A model generated the notes under the pieces. It saw only the letters and a program-made list of their open reading frames with translations, did not search any database and was not told the DNA's origin. Below, in pieces: positions 53,530 to 62,498 of a stretch of 64,000 nt of DNA. The stretch lies in assembly GCA_017414605.1 (NCBI GenBank), contig JAFQLG010000042.1:1-64000 (forward strand), written 5' to 3'. The position numbers and the translations under genes are program-made. Within the stretch, counting starts at the first letter, position 1. Every line of letters starts with the position of its first letter. Origin of the DNA: Clostridia bacterium (lineage in GTDB: Bacteria; Bacillota_A; Clostridia; Oscillospirales; CAG-272).

Positions 53530-54357
53530 TTAAAGTCTTGCGCTTATTTCTTCAACCGCAATGGCGTAATCGGCATCCTTGGGAGCCGCACCGTGCCAGT
53601 TGACCTTGTTTTCCATAAAGGAAACTCCCTTGCCCTTTACGGTATGCGCCACGATCGCGGTGGGACGTCCCTTGCATTCGCGCGCCGCCTTGAACGCAGC
53701 GTCTATTTCGTTGAAATCGTGACCGTCTATGGAAATCACGTTGTATCCGAAGGCTTCAAGCTTGGGCTCGAAGGGGGCGGGACCGATGACTTCCGCAACG
53801 GGGCCGTCAATCTGGAGCTTGTTGTAATCAAGAATGACACAAAGGTTGTCAAGCTTATAGTGGTTTGCGAACATTGCCGCCTCCCATACCTGACCTTCCT
53901 CGCTCTCGCCGTCACCGAGAATGGCATAAACGCGATAGTCCTTGTTATTCAGCTTGCCCGCAAGCGCCATGCCGCAAGCGGCGGAAATGCCAAGACCCAG
54001 CGAGCCCGTGGTCATATCAACGCCGGGAGTTCCCTTCATGTCGGGGTGTCCCTGCAGTCTGCTGTCGATCTTGCGGAGAGTTTTCAGCTCTTCAAATGGA
54101 AAGAATCCCTTTACTGCCAGCGCCGAATAAAGCGCAGGAGCCGTGTGTCCCTTTGAAAGAACGAGGCGATCTCTATCTTCATTCTTGGGGTCCTCGGGGT
54201 AAACTGTCATTTCTTCAAAATAGAGATAGGTCAAAATGTCTGTTATCGACAGCGAGCCGCCCGGGTGACCTGATTTTGCCGCATATGTCGATTCGATAAC
54301 GCCAAGACGGATTTTTGCCGCTATCTTTTCCAACTCCTTGATTCTTGAATTTTCCAT
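53530..54357 (-). CDS. Transketolase N-terminal subunit
   Basis: 275 aa from the ATG at 54357 with AAGGAC upstream; an in-frame ATG at 54396 is less likely. It holds the thiamine-diphosphate pyrophosphate-binding domain: SGHPGGSLS, SKGHTAPALY, TGSLGLGISAA and GDGESEEGQVWEA with the metal-binding NKLQ region after it (DYNKLQIDG). It works together with the C-terminal subunit encoded next. A promoter is seen upstream. Confidence 0.95.
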   Translation of the reverse strand: MENSRIKELEKIAAKIRLGVIESTYAAKSGHPGGSLSITDILTYLYFEEMTVYPEDPKNEDRDRLVLSKGHTAPALYSALAVKGFFPFEELKTLRKIDSRLQGHPDMKGTPGVDMTTGSLGLGISAACGMALAGKLNNKDYRVYAILGDGESEEGQVWEAAMFANHYKLDNLCVILDYNKLQIDGPVAEVIGPAPFEPKLEAFGYNVISIDGHDFNEIDAAFKAARECKGRPTAIVAHTVKGKGVSFMENKVNWHGAAPKDADYAIAVEEISARL

Positions 54358-54452
54358 ACAAGCCCTGTCCTTTTCGCTTATTTGCGCCACCCTCACTCAA
54401 AGTGTCTCCGATTTTCAGCCAGCAAAGAGAAAGTGCGCTCTATACGATATAT

Positions 54453-54482
54453 ATTATAACACGGACAAAGGCGGTGTGTCAA
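54453..54482 (-). promoter_or_regulatory. Promoter of the transketolase genes
   Basis: TTGACA at 54482-54477 and TATAAT at 54458-54453 with an 18-base spacer, about 95 bases upstream of the N-subunit start. Confidence 0.65.
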
Positions 54483-54491
54483 CCTAAAAAA

Positions 54492-54503
54492 CGCCTTTTG
54501 GCG
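54492..54503 (-). terminator. Short hairpin with T-run, minus strand
   Basis: CGCC-AAAA-GGCG followed by TTTTTT on the minus strand. It follows the stretch 54770-54507, suggesting that a short minus-strand transcript ends there. Confidence 0.4.
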
Positions 54504-54676
54504 CAATTATTTTCCCGCGCTTCTCGTCTTTTGCGCTTGAAGATCCAAGCTTTTGGCCTTTATCGGCGCATTGGTTTTTGCGCGGAAGACGAGCTTGTCC
54601 GCTTGTGCGGATCTTATCTGAACTGCAATTTTTGTCGTTTGCGATTTGCAAACCTGAGCCTTAAACTCCGAGCTTG

Positions 54677-54748
54677 TCAGCGGTAAAACAGCGCGATTAT
54701 GAGAGCTAAAAGCAATAGAAAGCCAAATGCCGAAATATTGGGATCCAA
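54677..54748 (-). CDS. Possible 23-aa single-helix membrane peptide
   Basis: TTG start at 54748 with GGGAGG 7 bases upstream; stop TGA at 54677. The peptide (MDPNISAFGFLLLLALIIAL then FYR) is one hydrophobic helix. It is in a 574-base gap (54397-54970) between divergent transketolase and alr genes and is followed by a hairpin with a T-run. A longer open frame in another register (54755-54507, 82 codons) starts too near the same ribosome site and has no recognisable content. Nothing else coding was seen in the gap. Low confidence. Confidence 0.3.
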   Translation of the reverse strand: MDPNISAFGFLLLLALIIALFYR

Positions 54749-54861
54749 AACGCATACCTCCCGCCCAAATATTTTATCAAATTTATATGCCGCTCGCCCA
54801 AGGTTAATTACTTTTTGAAAAAATCAGTCAAAAAAATCGTGCAAAAAATATCGTACCGCTA

Positions 54862-54890
54862 TTGCAATATTTGTCTTGTGGTGATATAAT
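54862..54890 (+). promoter_or_regulatory. Promoter of the alr gene
   Basis: TTGCAA at 54862-54867 and TATAAT at 54885-54890 with a 17-base spacer and an extended TG. The leader of about 75 bases holds a small hairpin (GGTAA/TTACC). Confidence 0.65.
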
Positions 54891-54970
54891 AACTATATAT
54901 GGTCATTTATGCGCGGTAACTTGTTTACCGTGATGCCGGAGGTCGCAGAACTGTACGAAAGGGGTAGCTA

Positions 54971-56158
54971 ATGTATCCGTTCTATTTATATGAAGATATG
55001 CCAAAGCTTGGCGAGCATAGAGTGCGCGCGGAAATAGACGTTTCGGCGCTTAAATACAACTATAGAACTCTGCGCGATATGGCAGCGGGATCAAGACCGA
55101 TCTGCGTTGTCAAGGCGGATGCATACGGACACGCCTGCGAGATATGCGTTCCCTCCCTGCTTGAAGAGGGATGCGACTTTTTTGCCGTTTCTTGCATTGA
55201 CGAGGCAATAGCTGTCAGAAGAATATGTCAGAATCTCGGCCGCTCGGCAGACGTGCTGATATTGGGCTATACGGATCCTTGCCAGGTGCAACTTTTGTCT
55301 ACCCATGGCATTATTCAAACGCTGATCAGCGAGGAATACGCCAAGCAATTGAATGCGGCGGCAAGCCTTGCTGGCATAAAGGTAAGAGCCCATGCCGCGC
55401 TTGATACGGGAATGAATCGCATCGGAATATGCGCGCGCGACGAGCAGGAATGTGAGGAAGCGGCGGAGACCATAGCCGAAATATCAAAGCTTAACGGCAT
55501 ACTGCTTGAGGGCATGTATACCCACCTCTGTCGAGCAGATGAGCAATACGAGGCGGCAGTTCTTTCCAAAGACAGCTTCACTTTGCGCCAGGCGAGAATG
55601 TTTACAAGTGTTCAGCATAGGCTGAGTGAATACGGAATCAAGCTTTTTGCGCACGTTTGCAATTCTGCGGCGGCGGCGAGATTTCCCGACCTTGCGCTTG
55701 ACGGAGTGCGGATAGGCATCTTGCTTTATGGCGTTCAGCCCTCGAAGCATCTGGAGGTGCCCGTTCGTCCCGTAATGTCACTCAAGACAGTGGTTTCGCA
55801 TGTTCACGCCGTAAATGCGGGGCAGACTGTGGGCTATGGCGGCGCCTATCTTGCCAAAAAAGACACAAAAATAGCAACTCTTGCCGTAGGATACGGTGAC
55901 GGATTTTTGCGCTCCTATTCCGGCGCCACCGTTACGATACATACAGCCTCGGGAGATCACAACGCTAAGATAATCGGACGAATATGCATGGACCAATGCA
56001 TGATAGACGCGACGGGCATTCCCGTAAGCGTTGGCGATACGGCAACGCTGTTTGGCAAAGATCCTGCAAAACTGAGGGCGCTTTCCGAAATGGCAGATAC
56101 TATTGAATACGAGTGCCTATGTCTTATTTCGGCAAGAGTGCCGCGAGTAATAAAATAA
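54971..56158 (+). CDS. alr: Alanine racemase
   Basis: 395 aa; ATG with AAAGGGG upstream. The N-terminal barrel has VVKADAYGHA with Lys48 as the pyridoxal-phosphate lysine. ALDTGMNRIGI follows as the conserved TGMxRxG segment. The C-terminal beta domain has TVGYGGAY with the catalytic Tyr, AVGYGDGF and GRICMDQCMID. It supplies D-alanine for peptidoglycan, in keeping with the nearby wall genes. First of a plus-strand series; the next gene follows after 49 bases. Confidence 0.95.
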   Translation: MYPFYLYEDMPKLGEHRVRAEIDVSALKYNYRTLRDMAAGSRPICVVKADAYGHACEICVPSLLEEGCDFFAVSCIDEAIAVRRICQNLGRSADVLILGYTDPCQVQLLSTHGIIQTLISEEYAKQLNAAASLAGIKVRAHAALDTGMNRIGICARDEQECEEAAETIAEISKLNGILLEGMYTHLCRADEQYEAAVLSKDSFTLRQARMFTSVQHRLSEYGIKLFAHVCNSAAAARFPDLALDGVRIGILLYGVQPSKHLEVPVRPVMSLKTVVSHVHAVNAGQTVGYGGAYLAKKDTKIATLAVGYGDGFLRSYSGATVTIHTASGDHNAKIIGRICMDQCMIDATGIPVSVGDTATLFGKDPAKLRALSEMADTIEYECLCLISARVPRVIK

Positions 56159-56207
56159 AGACCAAGTCAAAAAAGACCGTAATAAATAAAAGGAAAAGGA
56201 CAGACAA

Positions 56208-58325
56208 ATGAAAATTTCAAAGATCCTCTCGTTAATTCTTCTTATGTGCCTTGCACTAACGCTTACCTTTGCGCTTACGTCCTGCTCTGACGAGGATGCC
56301 GCTACCGAAGTCATCTCCGTTAACGTAAAAAAGGACAAGCAGACTGTTGAGCTCAAGGCAACGCTTGACGCCGTATATGCGGAAAATCATTCAAGCGAAA
56401 CGCTCTACGTAATATCCCTCCCCTCCCATGACCCCGAAACCGCAAAGGAGCAGGCTGAGGTGCTGGGTGAGGTGAAGGTCAAAGGCAGCATCAAATTTGA
56501 ATTTCCCCTTATGGATGAAAACGGTTTTTCAAGATTGCAAAGAGCATTTGCCATAGCCGAAAAGACTTCCACGGGCTACGTTGCGATCACCAACGCGATG
56601 TACGTGCAAAATCCCGAGATAATGGCGGACAAGGCATCGTCCTCTGTCACCCCCTCCGACATCAAGGGGCTCAGCCTCTCCGATCTTTACGAGGCAAAGC
56701 TTACGGGCGCCGCTCACACCGTTATTGAGGTCAATATACAGGAAATGATGCTTGACGGGTATCAGCTTGGCGCTGTAAAGTACAACAGATACGGAGTTTC
56801 TTATTTCTTCTCTGGCTTAGCGGTTGAAAGACTTGACAAGGCCGTCAAAACCGCAAACGAGCTTGGTATAAAGGTATACATAAAGACCGAGAATCGTTCA
56901 ATTCTCGAAAGCATATTCGGAACGCGTGCAGTCGTTGACGTAACCGATAAGGAGCAAGCGCTTCGCACCGATGCATTTTATGCCTTCTTGGCGGATAGAT
57001 ATTCGGGCGAGTACGGTCAGGTATCCGATTACATAATCGGTGAGGCGGCAAACGAGATGGTTGCCACATTCGGCGAATCCGAAACTGAGGAATACGAGGC
57101 TGCATATTTTGCATGGCTAAGAACGGCGCATATCGCGCTTAAGTCCGTCGATGCGAATGCGCGTGTTTACGTTCCCACCACAAACGTGTGGAGAAACGGA
57201 CGCGGTGACGTTATAGCGGCCAAATCCTTCCTCTCTCATTTGGCAGAAAACACAAAGACGAGCGGAGATTATAACTGGTCTTTGGCACTTGACCTTGGCC
57301 GCGGAGAAGATCTTCCCGCCCTGCTTTCCACGGATTCCTATGATTATTCCAACATTGGCATCGACAACCTCAGCGAGATCACCGATTTTCTTAACACCGC
57401 CGCTATGAGATTTGGCAGTGAAAGACGCGACTTTATTATAGATTCTCTGACTCTGCCCACAACTATAAGCGAGAACAACCGCGCAACTTATTATATTTGC
57501 GCATACTACAAGGCTTGTGAGGTGGGTGCAGATGCCCTGATCTATTCTGCTGACGCCTCTTTGGCAACCTTGCTTGATAAAAACTCCAACAAGGGTGCTA
57601 TGTATTATATGTTCTTGCTTTGCGGATCGGATGTAACGGGTCAGCTTGCAGAATATACCGAAAAGGTTGAGGGCTATGGAGTTGACGAGCTCAACAAACA
57701 CGTTTTCAAAAAGCTTACCTACCGCCAGAACGCTCTCTATGAGCTTCCCGAGGTTGATGCAAACAGAGTAACGCCCTTCCCCGCAATGCTGGATAGCTTT
57801 GCTGAAAACAGCATTACACTGGCTCACATGTCGGCAACAGCTGATGGAAACGGTATTTACGGCAGAGAGCTTACGGTCGTTGCCAATACCGGAAACGGTA
57901 TAGGCGCGGTAACCGCCGTAAACGTTCCCGCAAAAGCTCTTAAAGAAGCCAAGTATCTCGGTATTACCGTATCAAGCAAGAACCGTCCCACCCTTATTTT
58001 GAGTATTACGAACAATGCGTCCGGAAGCAAGGTCACGTACATCGCTGAAGCCGCTCTCGTAAACGCCGAAACCGAGTATTATTTTGATATATCCGAGCTT
58101 GCGGAGCGCATAGGCGAATCCGACGACCTGACGGTTACTATTCACTTGTCTTCCAAGGACGAGGTCAGCGAGATCACCGTAAGCGATATATCACTTTACG
58201 GCGCCTCCGGGCTTGGCTGGACCACAGTTCTTATTATTATCATAGTTGTAGTGTGTGCATTGGCACTTGTCGGTGCTATCGTTCTTTTGGCACTCAGAAG
58301 AAAGAAAAAGCAGGCAGCCGCTTAA
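56208..58325 (+). CDS. DUF5722-like lipoprotein with C-terminal membrane helix, 705 aa
   Basis: ATG with AAAGGA upstream. Lipoprotein signal with lipobox LTSC (Cys26). Residues 35-145 are a beta domain. From about 148 (IKGLSLSDLY...GAAHTVIEVNIQEMM...YFFSG...VKTANELGIKVYI) the sequence resembles the DUF5722 glycoside-hydrolase-like barrel, with IGEAANEM as a possible Asn-Glu catalytic pair. A C-terminal beta region (about 510-665) leads to a membrane helix (about 672-698) and a Lys/Arg tail. Thus it may be anchored at both ends. The substrate may be a surface polysaccharide. An AraC regulator follows after 18 bases. Confidence 0.8.
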   Translation: MKISKILSLILLMCLALTLTFALTSCSDEDAATEVISVNVKKDKQTVELKATLDAVYAENHSSETLYVISLPSHDPETAKEQAEVLGEVKVKGSIKFEFPLMDENGFSRLQRAFAIAEKTSTGYVAITNAMYVQNPEIMADKASSSVTPSDIKGLSLSDLYEAKLTGAAHTVIEVNIQEMMLDGYQLGAVKYNRYGVSYFFSGLAVERLDKAVKTANELGIKVYIKTENRSILESIFGTRAVVDVTDKEQALRTDAFYAFLADRYSGEYGQVSDYIIGEAANEMVATFGESETEEYEAAYFAWLRTAHIALKSVDANARVYVPTTNVWRNGRGDVIAAKSFLSHLAENTKTSGDYNWSLALDLGRGEDLPALLSTDSYDYSNIGIDNLSEITDFLNTAAMRFGSERRDFIIDSLTLPTTISENNRATYYICAYYKACEVGADALIYSADASLATLLDKNSNKGAMYYMFLLCGSDVTGQLAEYTEKVEGYGVDELNKHVFKKLTYRQNALYELPEVDANRVTPFPAMLDSFAENSITLAHMSATADGNGIYGRELTVVANTGNGIGAVTAVNVPAKALKEAKYLGITVSSKNRPTLILSITNNASGSKVTYIAEAALVNAETEYYFDISELAERIGESDDLTVTIHLSSKDEVSEITVSDISLYGASGLGWTTVLIIIIVVVCALALVGAIVLLALRRKKKQAAA

Positions 58326-58343
58326 TGAGGGTGATGCAACGGT

Positions 58344-59183
58344 ATGAAAATACAGTATGAAACCCGAGTGGTCGATCTGTCTATCCGCGATGCCTCGGTT
58401 GTGGGCGGAACGCTGACGGTAGGACCTCATCTTCACAAGCATATAGAAATAGTCTATATGATATCGGGTAGCACACGCGCGGTCATAGATACCGAAACGT
58501 ATACGGTGAACGCCGGAGATCTTTTGGTTGTGTTTCCCAACAAGATACATAGCTTTGCCGATCTTGAGAGCGGCATCAAGTACGTTCTGTTTATCGTTGA
58601 CCCCTACGCTATACCCGAATTATCACAAAAATTTTTAACTATGGATGCGGACAGCGCGCTTATCAAAGGCGCTTCCCAAAACCAAAGGCTGGACTCGCTT
58701 GTCGGCATGCTCGCCGATTACGAAAACTTCCCTGCTGAGCAAAGAGATCTTTTGATACGCGGATATCTTTTGTCCTTTTGTGCCGAGTTTATTGGTATGA
58801 TGGATCTGGGACGTGCTCGCTCGGACGAGAATATGACTATTAAATCCATAGTGGCGTATTGCTCGCAGAATTTTACAAAAGAGCTTTCACTCTCGGTTCT
58901 TGAAAAGGAACTGCATTTGAGCAAATATTACATCTCACACCTTTTTGGCGACATTCTGAACGTGAGATTCACCGACTACATCAACTCGCTGAGGATATCC
59001 GAGGCGTGCAGGCTTTTAAGGACTACGGATCACAGCGTTACCGAAGTGGCTTCTTTGGCGGGCTTTGGCACGTTGCGCACCTTTAATAGAGCTTTTATCA
59101 GTAGAATGGGAACTTCACCGTCCGTTTATAGAAAGAGCAATGCGACAAAGGACGGAGAGCCCACCGATATTTACGTTATCTGA
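58344..59183 (+). CDS. AraC-family transcriptional regulator with cupin sensor
   Basis: 279 aa; ATG with GAGGGTG upstream; TGA stop. The N-terminal cupin-like domain (about 10-100) has HLHKHIEIVYMISG and NAGDLLVVFPNKIH, the typical sugar-sensing half. The C-terminal double helix-turn-helix begins at about residue 180: LHLSKYYISHLFGD, then SLAGFGTLRTFNRAF and GTSPSVYRK. It probably controls sugar-responsive genes, maybe the DUF5722 lipoprotein just upstream, whose stop lies 18 bases before its start. Confidence 0.93.
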   Translation: MKIQYETRVVDLSIRDASVVGGTLTVGPHLHKHIEIVYMISGSTRAVIDTETYTVNAGDLLVVFPNKIHSFADLESGIKYVLFIVDPYAIPELSQKFLTMDADSALIKGASQNQRLDSLVGMLADYENFPAEQRDLLIRGYLLSFCAEFIGMMDLGRARSDENMTIKSIVAYCSQNFTKELSLSVLEKELHLSKYYISHLFGDILNVRFTDYINSLRISEACRLLRTTDHSVTEVASLAGFGTLRTFNRAFISRMGTSPSVYRKSNATKDGEPTDIYVI

Positions 59184-59216
59184 TACAGTAAAAAAGATAA
59201 AGTCCAAATTTTCTTG

Positions 59217-59245
59217 TTGACAACGGTTGTAAGTTGTGATAGAAT
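59217..59245 (+). promoter_or_regulatory. Promoter of the class I lysyl-tRNA synthetase gene
   Basis: TTGACA at 59217-59222 and TAGAAT at 59240-59245 with a 17-base spacer and an extended TG. It lies 45 bases upstream of the start codon. Confidence 0.7.
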
Positions 59246-59290
59246 GTATTGGTTATTGTGTTTATATGAGTTTAAGGAAGGAATATAAAA

Positions 59291-61342
59291 ATGCATTGGT
59301 CAGAAGAAATAGCAAAGCGCCTAATAGAAAGGAATCCCGATAAGGAGGAGTATATCTGCGCGGCAGGCGTATCTCCCTCGGGTAGCGTTCACATTGGAAA
59401 TTTCCGCGACATCGCAACACCTCTTTTTGTTGTAAAGGCGCTTGAAAAAATGGGCAAAAAGGCAAAGCTCATAATATCCTGGGACGAGTTTGACCGTTGC
59501 CGTAAGATCCCCGCAAACGTCCAGGCGGTTGTTGGCGACACTTACGACAAGTATATCGGTTGTCCCTACGTTGACATTCCCGATCCCTTTGGATGTCACG
59601 AAAACTACGCGCGTCACTTTGAGGAGGAATTCCTCAATGCGATAAAGCCCTTTGGCATCAAGTTTGAGTGCAGATATCAGGCTGATATGTACAGAAGCGG
59701 CAAATATACCGCAGACCTTATCCACGCCATTAAAAACCGCGGCGAGATATTTGAGATACTTGATTCCTTCAAAACAAAGGACAAGACGTTGAGCGAGGAG
59801 GAGCGCCGCGCCGCTCACGACAAAGAAAAGGCCGAGTACTACCCCGTCAGCATTTTCTGTCCCGAGTGTAAGACCGACTTTACCAAGATCCTTTCCGTAA
59901 ATGAGGATTGCACGGATGCAGAATATGAGTGCCGTTGCGGACACCACGGTCATTTTGACTTTACCACCAACTTCAACTGCAAGCTTGGCTGGAAGGTCGA
60001 CTGGGCTATGCGTTGGAAATATGAGCAGGTAGACTTTGAGCCGGGTGGAAAAGACCACTCCGCACCCACGGGTTCCTACAACAACTCAAAGGTTATCGCA
60101 AAGAAGATATACGGTCACGAGGCGCCTATTTACCAGGGATACGAATTCATTGGCATCAAGGGCGTTGCGGGAAAAATGTCATCCTCATCCGGACTTAATA
60201 TGACTCCCGAGCTTCTCTTAAAGCTTTATCAGCCCGAGATAATCCTCTGGCTCTATTCCAAGACCGAGCCTGTAAAGGCGTTTGACTTCTGCTTTGACGA
60301 CGGAATCCTCCGCCAATACTTCGAGTTTGACAAAATGTACAACGAATACAAGGCGGGCAACGCTTCCGAATACAACGCATCCGTTATGTACAATTGCGAG
60401 ATCGAGGGCAGAGAGATCGAAACCGTTCCCATGGGACTTCTCGTTCAGCTCGGATCTATTGTTGACTTCAACGTTCCTATGCTTGAAACTGTGTTTGAAA
60501 AGATAGGCACGCCCTACAAGTACGAGCAGTTTAAGGATAGACTTGACAGAGCAAAATTCTGGCTCGAGCAGTGCGCTCCCGAGCAGGTAAACAAGCTGCG
60601 CTCAACGCGTAATTTTGAGGTGTACGGCGAGCTTGGTGAAAAGGAAAGAGCGGCTATTGCGGCGCTCCATGATTTCTTGGCAAACGAAACCTATACTCTG
60701 GACGAGCTCAACCAGGAGCTTTATGCTATTCCCAAAAAGATATACCCCGAGATCACCGATCAAAAGGAACTCAAGGGCATACAGGGCAAGTTCTTCAAAA
60801 CCGTTTACAAGCTTCTTATAGACAAGGAGCAGGGTCCCAGACTTTATCTCTTCCTTTACGCGATCGAAAAGGAAAGATTTATAGGCCTGCTTGATTTCTC
60901 GTATGGCGAAACGGATGAGGAAAAGGCTGTAAACGCTGCGGCAGAGGCGGCGCTTAACCCCGTACAAGAAGAAAAGGTATACGGTGAGCCCGATCCCGTT
61001 GAGCCCATAAAGACCGATCTTGTTACAATTGATGATTTCGGCAAGCTTGACCTTCGCGTTTGCAAGATAGTTAAGTGCCAGGAGATAAGAAAATCTCATT
61101 CCTGCTATAAGCTCACGCTGAATGACGGCGTTGGCGAGCGCGTTATTGTTTCCAGCATCAAGCATGACTATAAGGCCGAGGAGCTTGTTGGAAGAAAGAT
61201 AATCGTTATAGCAAATCTTCAGCCCACAAGAATTACGGGTGTTAACAGTAACGGAATGCTTTTGGCTGCCTCAAACAACGCTTGCGGCTGCAAGGTGATC
61301 TTTGTTGACGATATGGTTCCCGAGGGAACGCAGATACATTAA
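59291..61342 (+). CDS. lysK: Class I lysyl-tRNA synthetase with C-terminal tRNA-binding domain
   Basis: 683 aa; ATG with AAGGAA upstream. Class I signatures: SPSGSVHIGN (HIGN at 34-37) and GKMSSSSG (KMSSS at 295-299), with a Cys cluster insertion at 190-217 (CPEC...CRCGHHG). This is the archaeal/spirochaete-type LysRS (class I), not the class II LysS of most bacteria. The last 110 residues (IDDFGKLDLRVCKIV... NLQPTRITGVNSNGMLLAAS) form an EMAPII/Trbp111-like OB-fold, as at the C-terminus of many MetRS. That fusion is unusual for LysRS. The next gene starts 26 bases downstream. Confidence 0.9.
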   Translation: MHWSEEIAKRLIERNPDKEEYICAAGVSPSGSVHIGNFRDIATPLFVVKALEKMGKKAKLIISWDEFDRCRKIPANVQAVVGDTYDKYIGCPYVDIPDPFGCHENYARHFEEEFLNAIKPFGIKFECRYQADMYRSGKYTADLIHAIKNRGEIFEILDSFKTKDKTLSEEERRAAHDKEKAEYYPVSIFCPECKTDFTKILSVNEDCTDAEYECRCGHHGHFDFTTNFNCKLGWKVDWAMRWKYEQVDFEPGGKDHSAPTGSYNNSKVIAKKIYGHEAPIYQGYEFIGIKGVAGKMSSSSGLNMTPELLLKLYQPEIILWLYSKTEPVKAFDFCFDDGILRQYFEFDKMYNEYKAGNASEYNASVMYNCEIEGREIETVPMGLLVQLGSIVDFNVPMLETVFEKIGTPYKYEQFKDRLDRAKFWLEQCAPEQVNKLRSTRNFEVYGELGEKERAAIAALHDFLANETYTLDELNQELYAIPKKIYPEITDQKELKGIQGKFFKTVYKLLIDKEQGPRLYLFLYAIEKERFIGLLDFSYGETDEEKAVNAAAEAALNPVQEEKVYGEPDPVEPIKTDLVTIDDFGKLDLRVCKIVKCQEIRKSHSCYKLTLNDGVGERVIVSSIKHDYKAEELVGRKIIVIANLQPTRITGVNSNGMLLAASNNACGCKVIFVDDMVPEGTQIH

Positions 61343-61368
61343 ATCTGCAGGCGCAAAGGAGCTAATAA

Positions 61369-61716
61369 ATGAATCCCGCCATATATTTGTGCATCTTTCT
61401 TCCGCTCTTTCTTGCCCTGTCGAGAAGGCAAAATCAAAAAAGGCAGAGAGCGGCGATGATGGCTGTAAGAATAAATCGAAAAGGAGATTTGTCAGATATG
61501 ATCGAAATAGCAAAAAGATTTGTTGGCCGGGACTGTGTGGTTTACTTGTTTGACGGCAACACGATCGACGGTGTTATTGAGGAAGTGAGCGACGGCGCGC
61601 TTCTTATAAAAAAGAGCGGAGGCAAAGCCGAGGCTATCAATCTTGCTTACGTTACCAGGATAAGAGAATATCCCAAAAATAAAAACGGCAAGAAAAAATC
61701 CGTAGTTCTGGATTGA
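61369..61716 (+). CDS. Membrane-anchored Sm-like protein, conserved in Clostridia
   Basis: 115 aa; ATG with GGAG upstream; TGA stop. One N-terminal membrane helix (about residues 4-18), a basic linker, then a small beta domain (about 48-105) with FVGRDCVVYLFDGNTIDGVI, a GALLI strand and NLAYVTRIREYP. This has the length and strand order of an Sm/LSM-like fold, and the NLxYVTRIREYPKNK ending is common in clostridial proteins of unknown function. It may bind RNA or protein near the membrane. In operon with lysK. Confidence 0.78.
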   Translation: MNPAIYLCIFLPLFLALSRRQNQKRQRAAMMAVRINRKGDLSDMIEIAKRFVGRDCVVYLFDGNTIDGVIEEVSDGALLIKKSGGKAEAINLAYVTRIREYPKNKNGKKKSVVLD

Positions 61717-61735
61717 TAAAACAATAAAGACAAAA

Positions 61736-61769
61736 AGCAAAACTCGTTGACAAGTCAACGAGTTTTGCT
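61736..61769. terminator. Bidirectional terminator between convergent genes
   Basis: AGCAAAACTCGTTGAC and GTCAACGAGTTTTGCT form a perfect 16-bp stem with a 2-base loop, with T-runs on both sides. It lies between the plus-strand Sm-like gene and the minus-strand membrane-protein gene. Confidence 0.93.
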
Positions 61770-61791
61770 TTTTTATTTGTGTTTGAAGTTG

Positions 61792-62457
61792 TTATTTGCC
61801 GCCAATTACGGTTATGAAATTGTCAAACATTTTTATAACGTCCGGCAGTATGTAGCACACAAAGGCGCATAAGATAAGAGAAACTGCGGTTACCAGAATG
61901 AACGAACCCCAATTTGCTCCCTGCTTTTCAAACTTTACCTCCGCGGCGTATTTTTTGTCTTCGGGAATGTAGAAATGCATTGTGTTGAGGTCGCGCTTGA
62001 ATTCGGGATATTGGAATTTTGGCGGCTTTGGATCGTTTTTGTGAAGTTCTTCAAACTCTTCCCTTGCCTTCTCTGCATTTTCCATATATTCGTCCTCTTC
62101 GACGCAACGGATCCACCTTGACAAAGAGCCGTAGCTCTTTATCGTGTTTCGTACACCCGGACTTCTTAAATACCCCAGGTCATAAAGGGTTTTTGCGCGT
62201 TGTTTGTCAAAGCATTCTTCGTAAATGATCTTCCTGACAAAATCGCCTATATATCGCTTTGTGTATATGCTACTTGCCGAGGCAACTATGATGCCTACCG
62301 TAATACCAAGTATTATGGTCTGCATTGAGATCAGCGTTCCCGTGCCAAACGATATGTTTTCAAGATATGGCATTTCGGGAGAAAAATATGTTTCGCTGAA
62401 GTATTCCCAAAGCTCCTCGAGCAGGCTTTTTTGTTTTGCGAGGATTGCTCCTAACAT
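61792..62457 (-). CDS. Membrane protein of unknown function, 221 aa
   Basis: ATG with AAGGAG upstream. Two membrane segments are clear: about residues 43-65 (MQTIILGITVGIIVASASSI) and 186-206 (FILVTAVSLILCAFVCYIL). Between them is a charged cytosolic domain with YDLGYLRSPGVRNTIKSYGS, an EEDEYMENAEKAREEFEELH helix and KFQYPEFKRDL. I do not recognise a family. It lies 41 bases after serS and may share its transcript. Confidence 0.8.
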   Translation of the reverse strand: MLGAILAKQKSLLEELWEYFSETYFSPEMPYLENISFGTGTLISMQTIILGITVGIIVASASSIYTKRYIGDFVRKIIYEECFDKQRAKTLYDLGYLRSPGVRNTIKSYGSLSRWIRCVEEDEYMENAEKAREEFEELHKNDPKPPKFQYPEFKRDLNTMHFYIPEDKKYAAEVKFEKQGANWGSFILVTAVSLILCAFVCYILPDVIKMFDNFITVIGGK

Positions 62458-62498
62458 AGTAAAACTCCTTACAGTATAAGACTTTTACTTGATTGTCG

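Noticed and set aside
54507..54755. 82-codon minus-strand open frame
   Set aside because: Its ATG sits 1-2 bases after the ribosome site and its sequence has no recognisable features; the overlapping 23-codon frame is better placed, but still uncertain.
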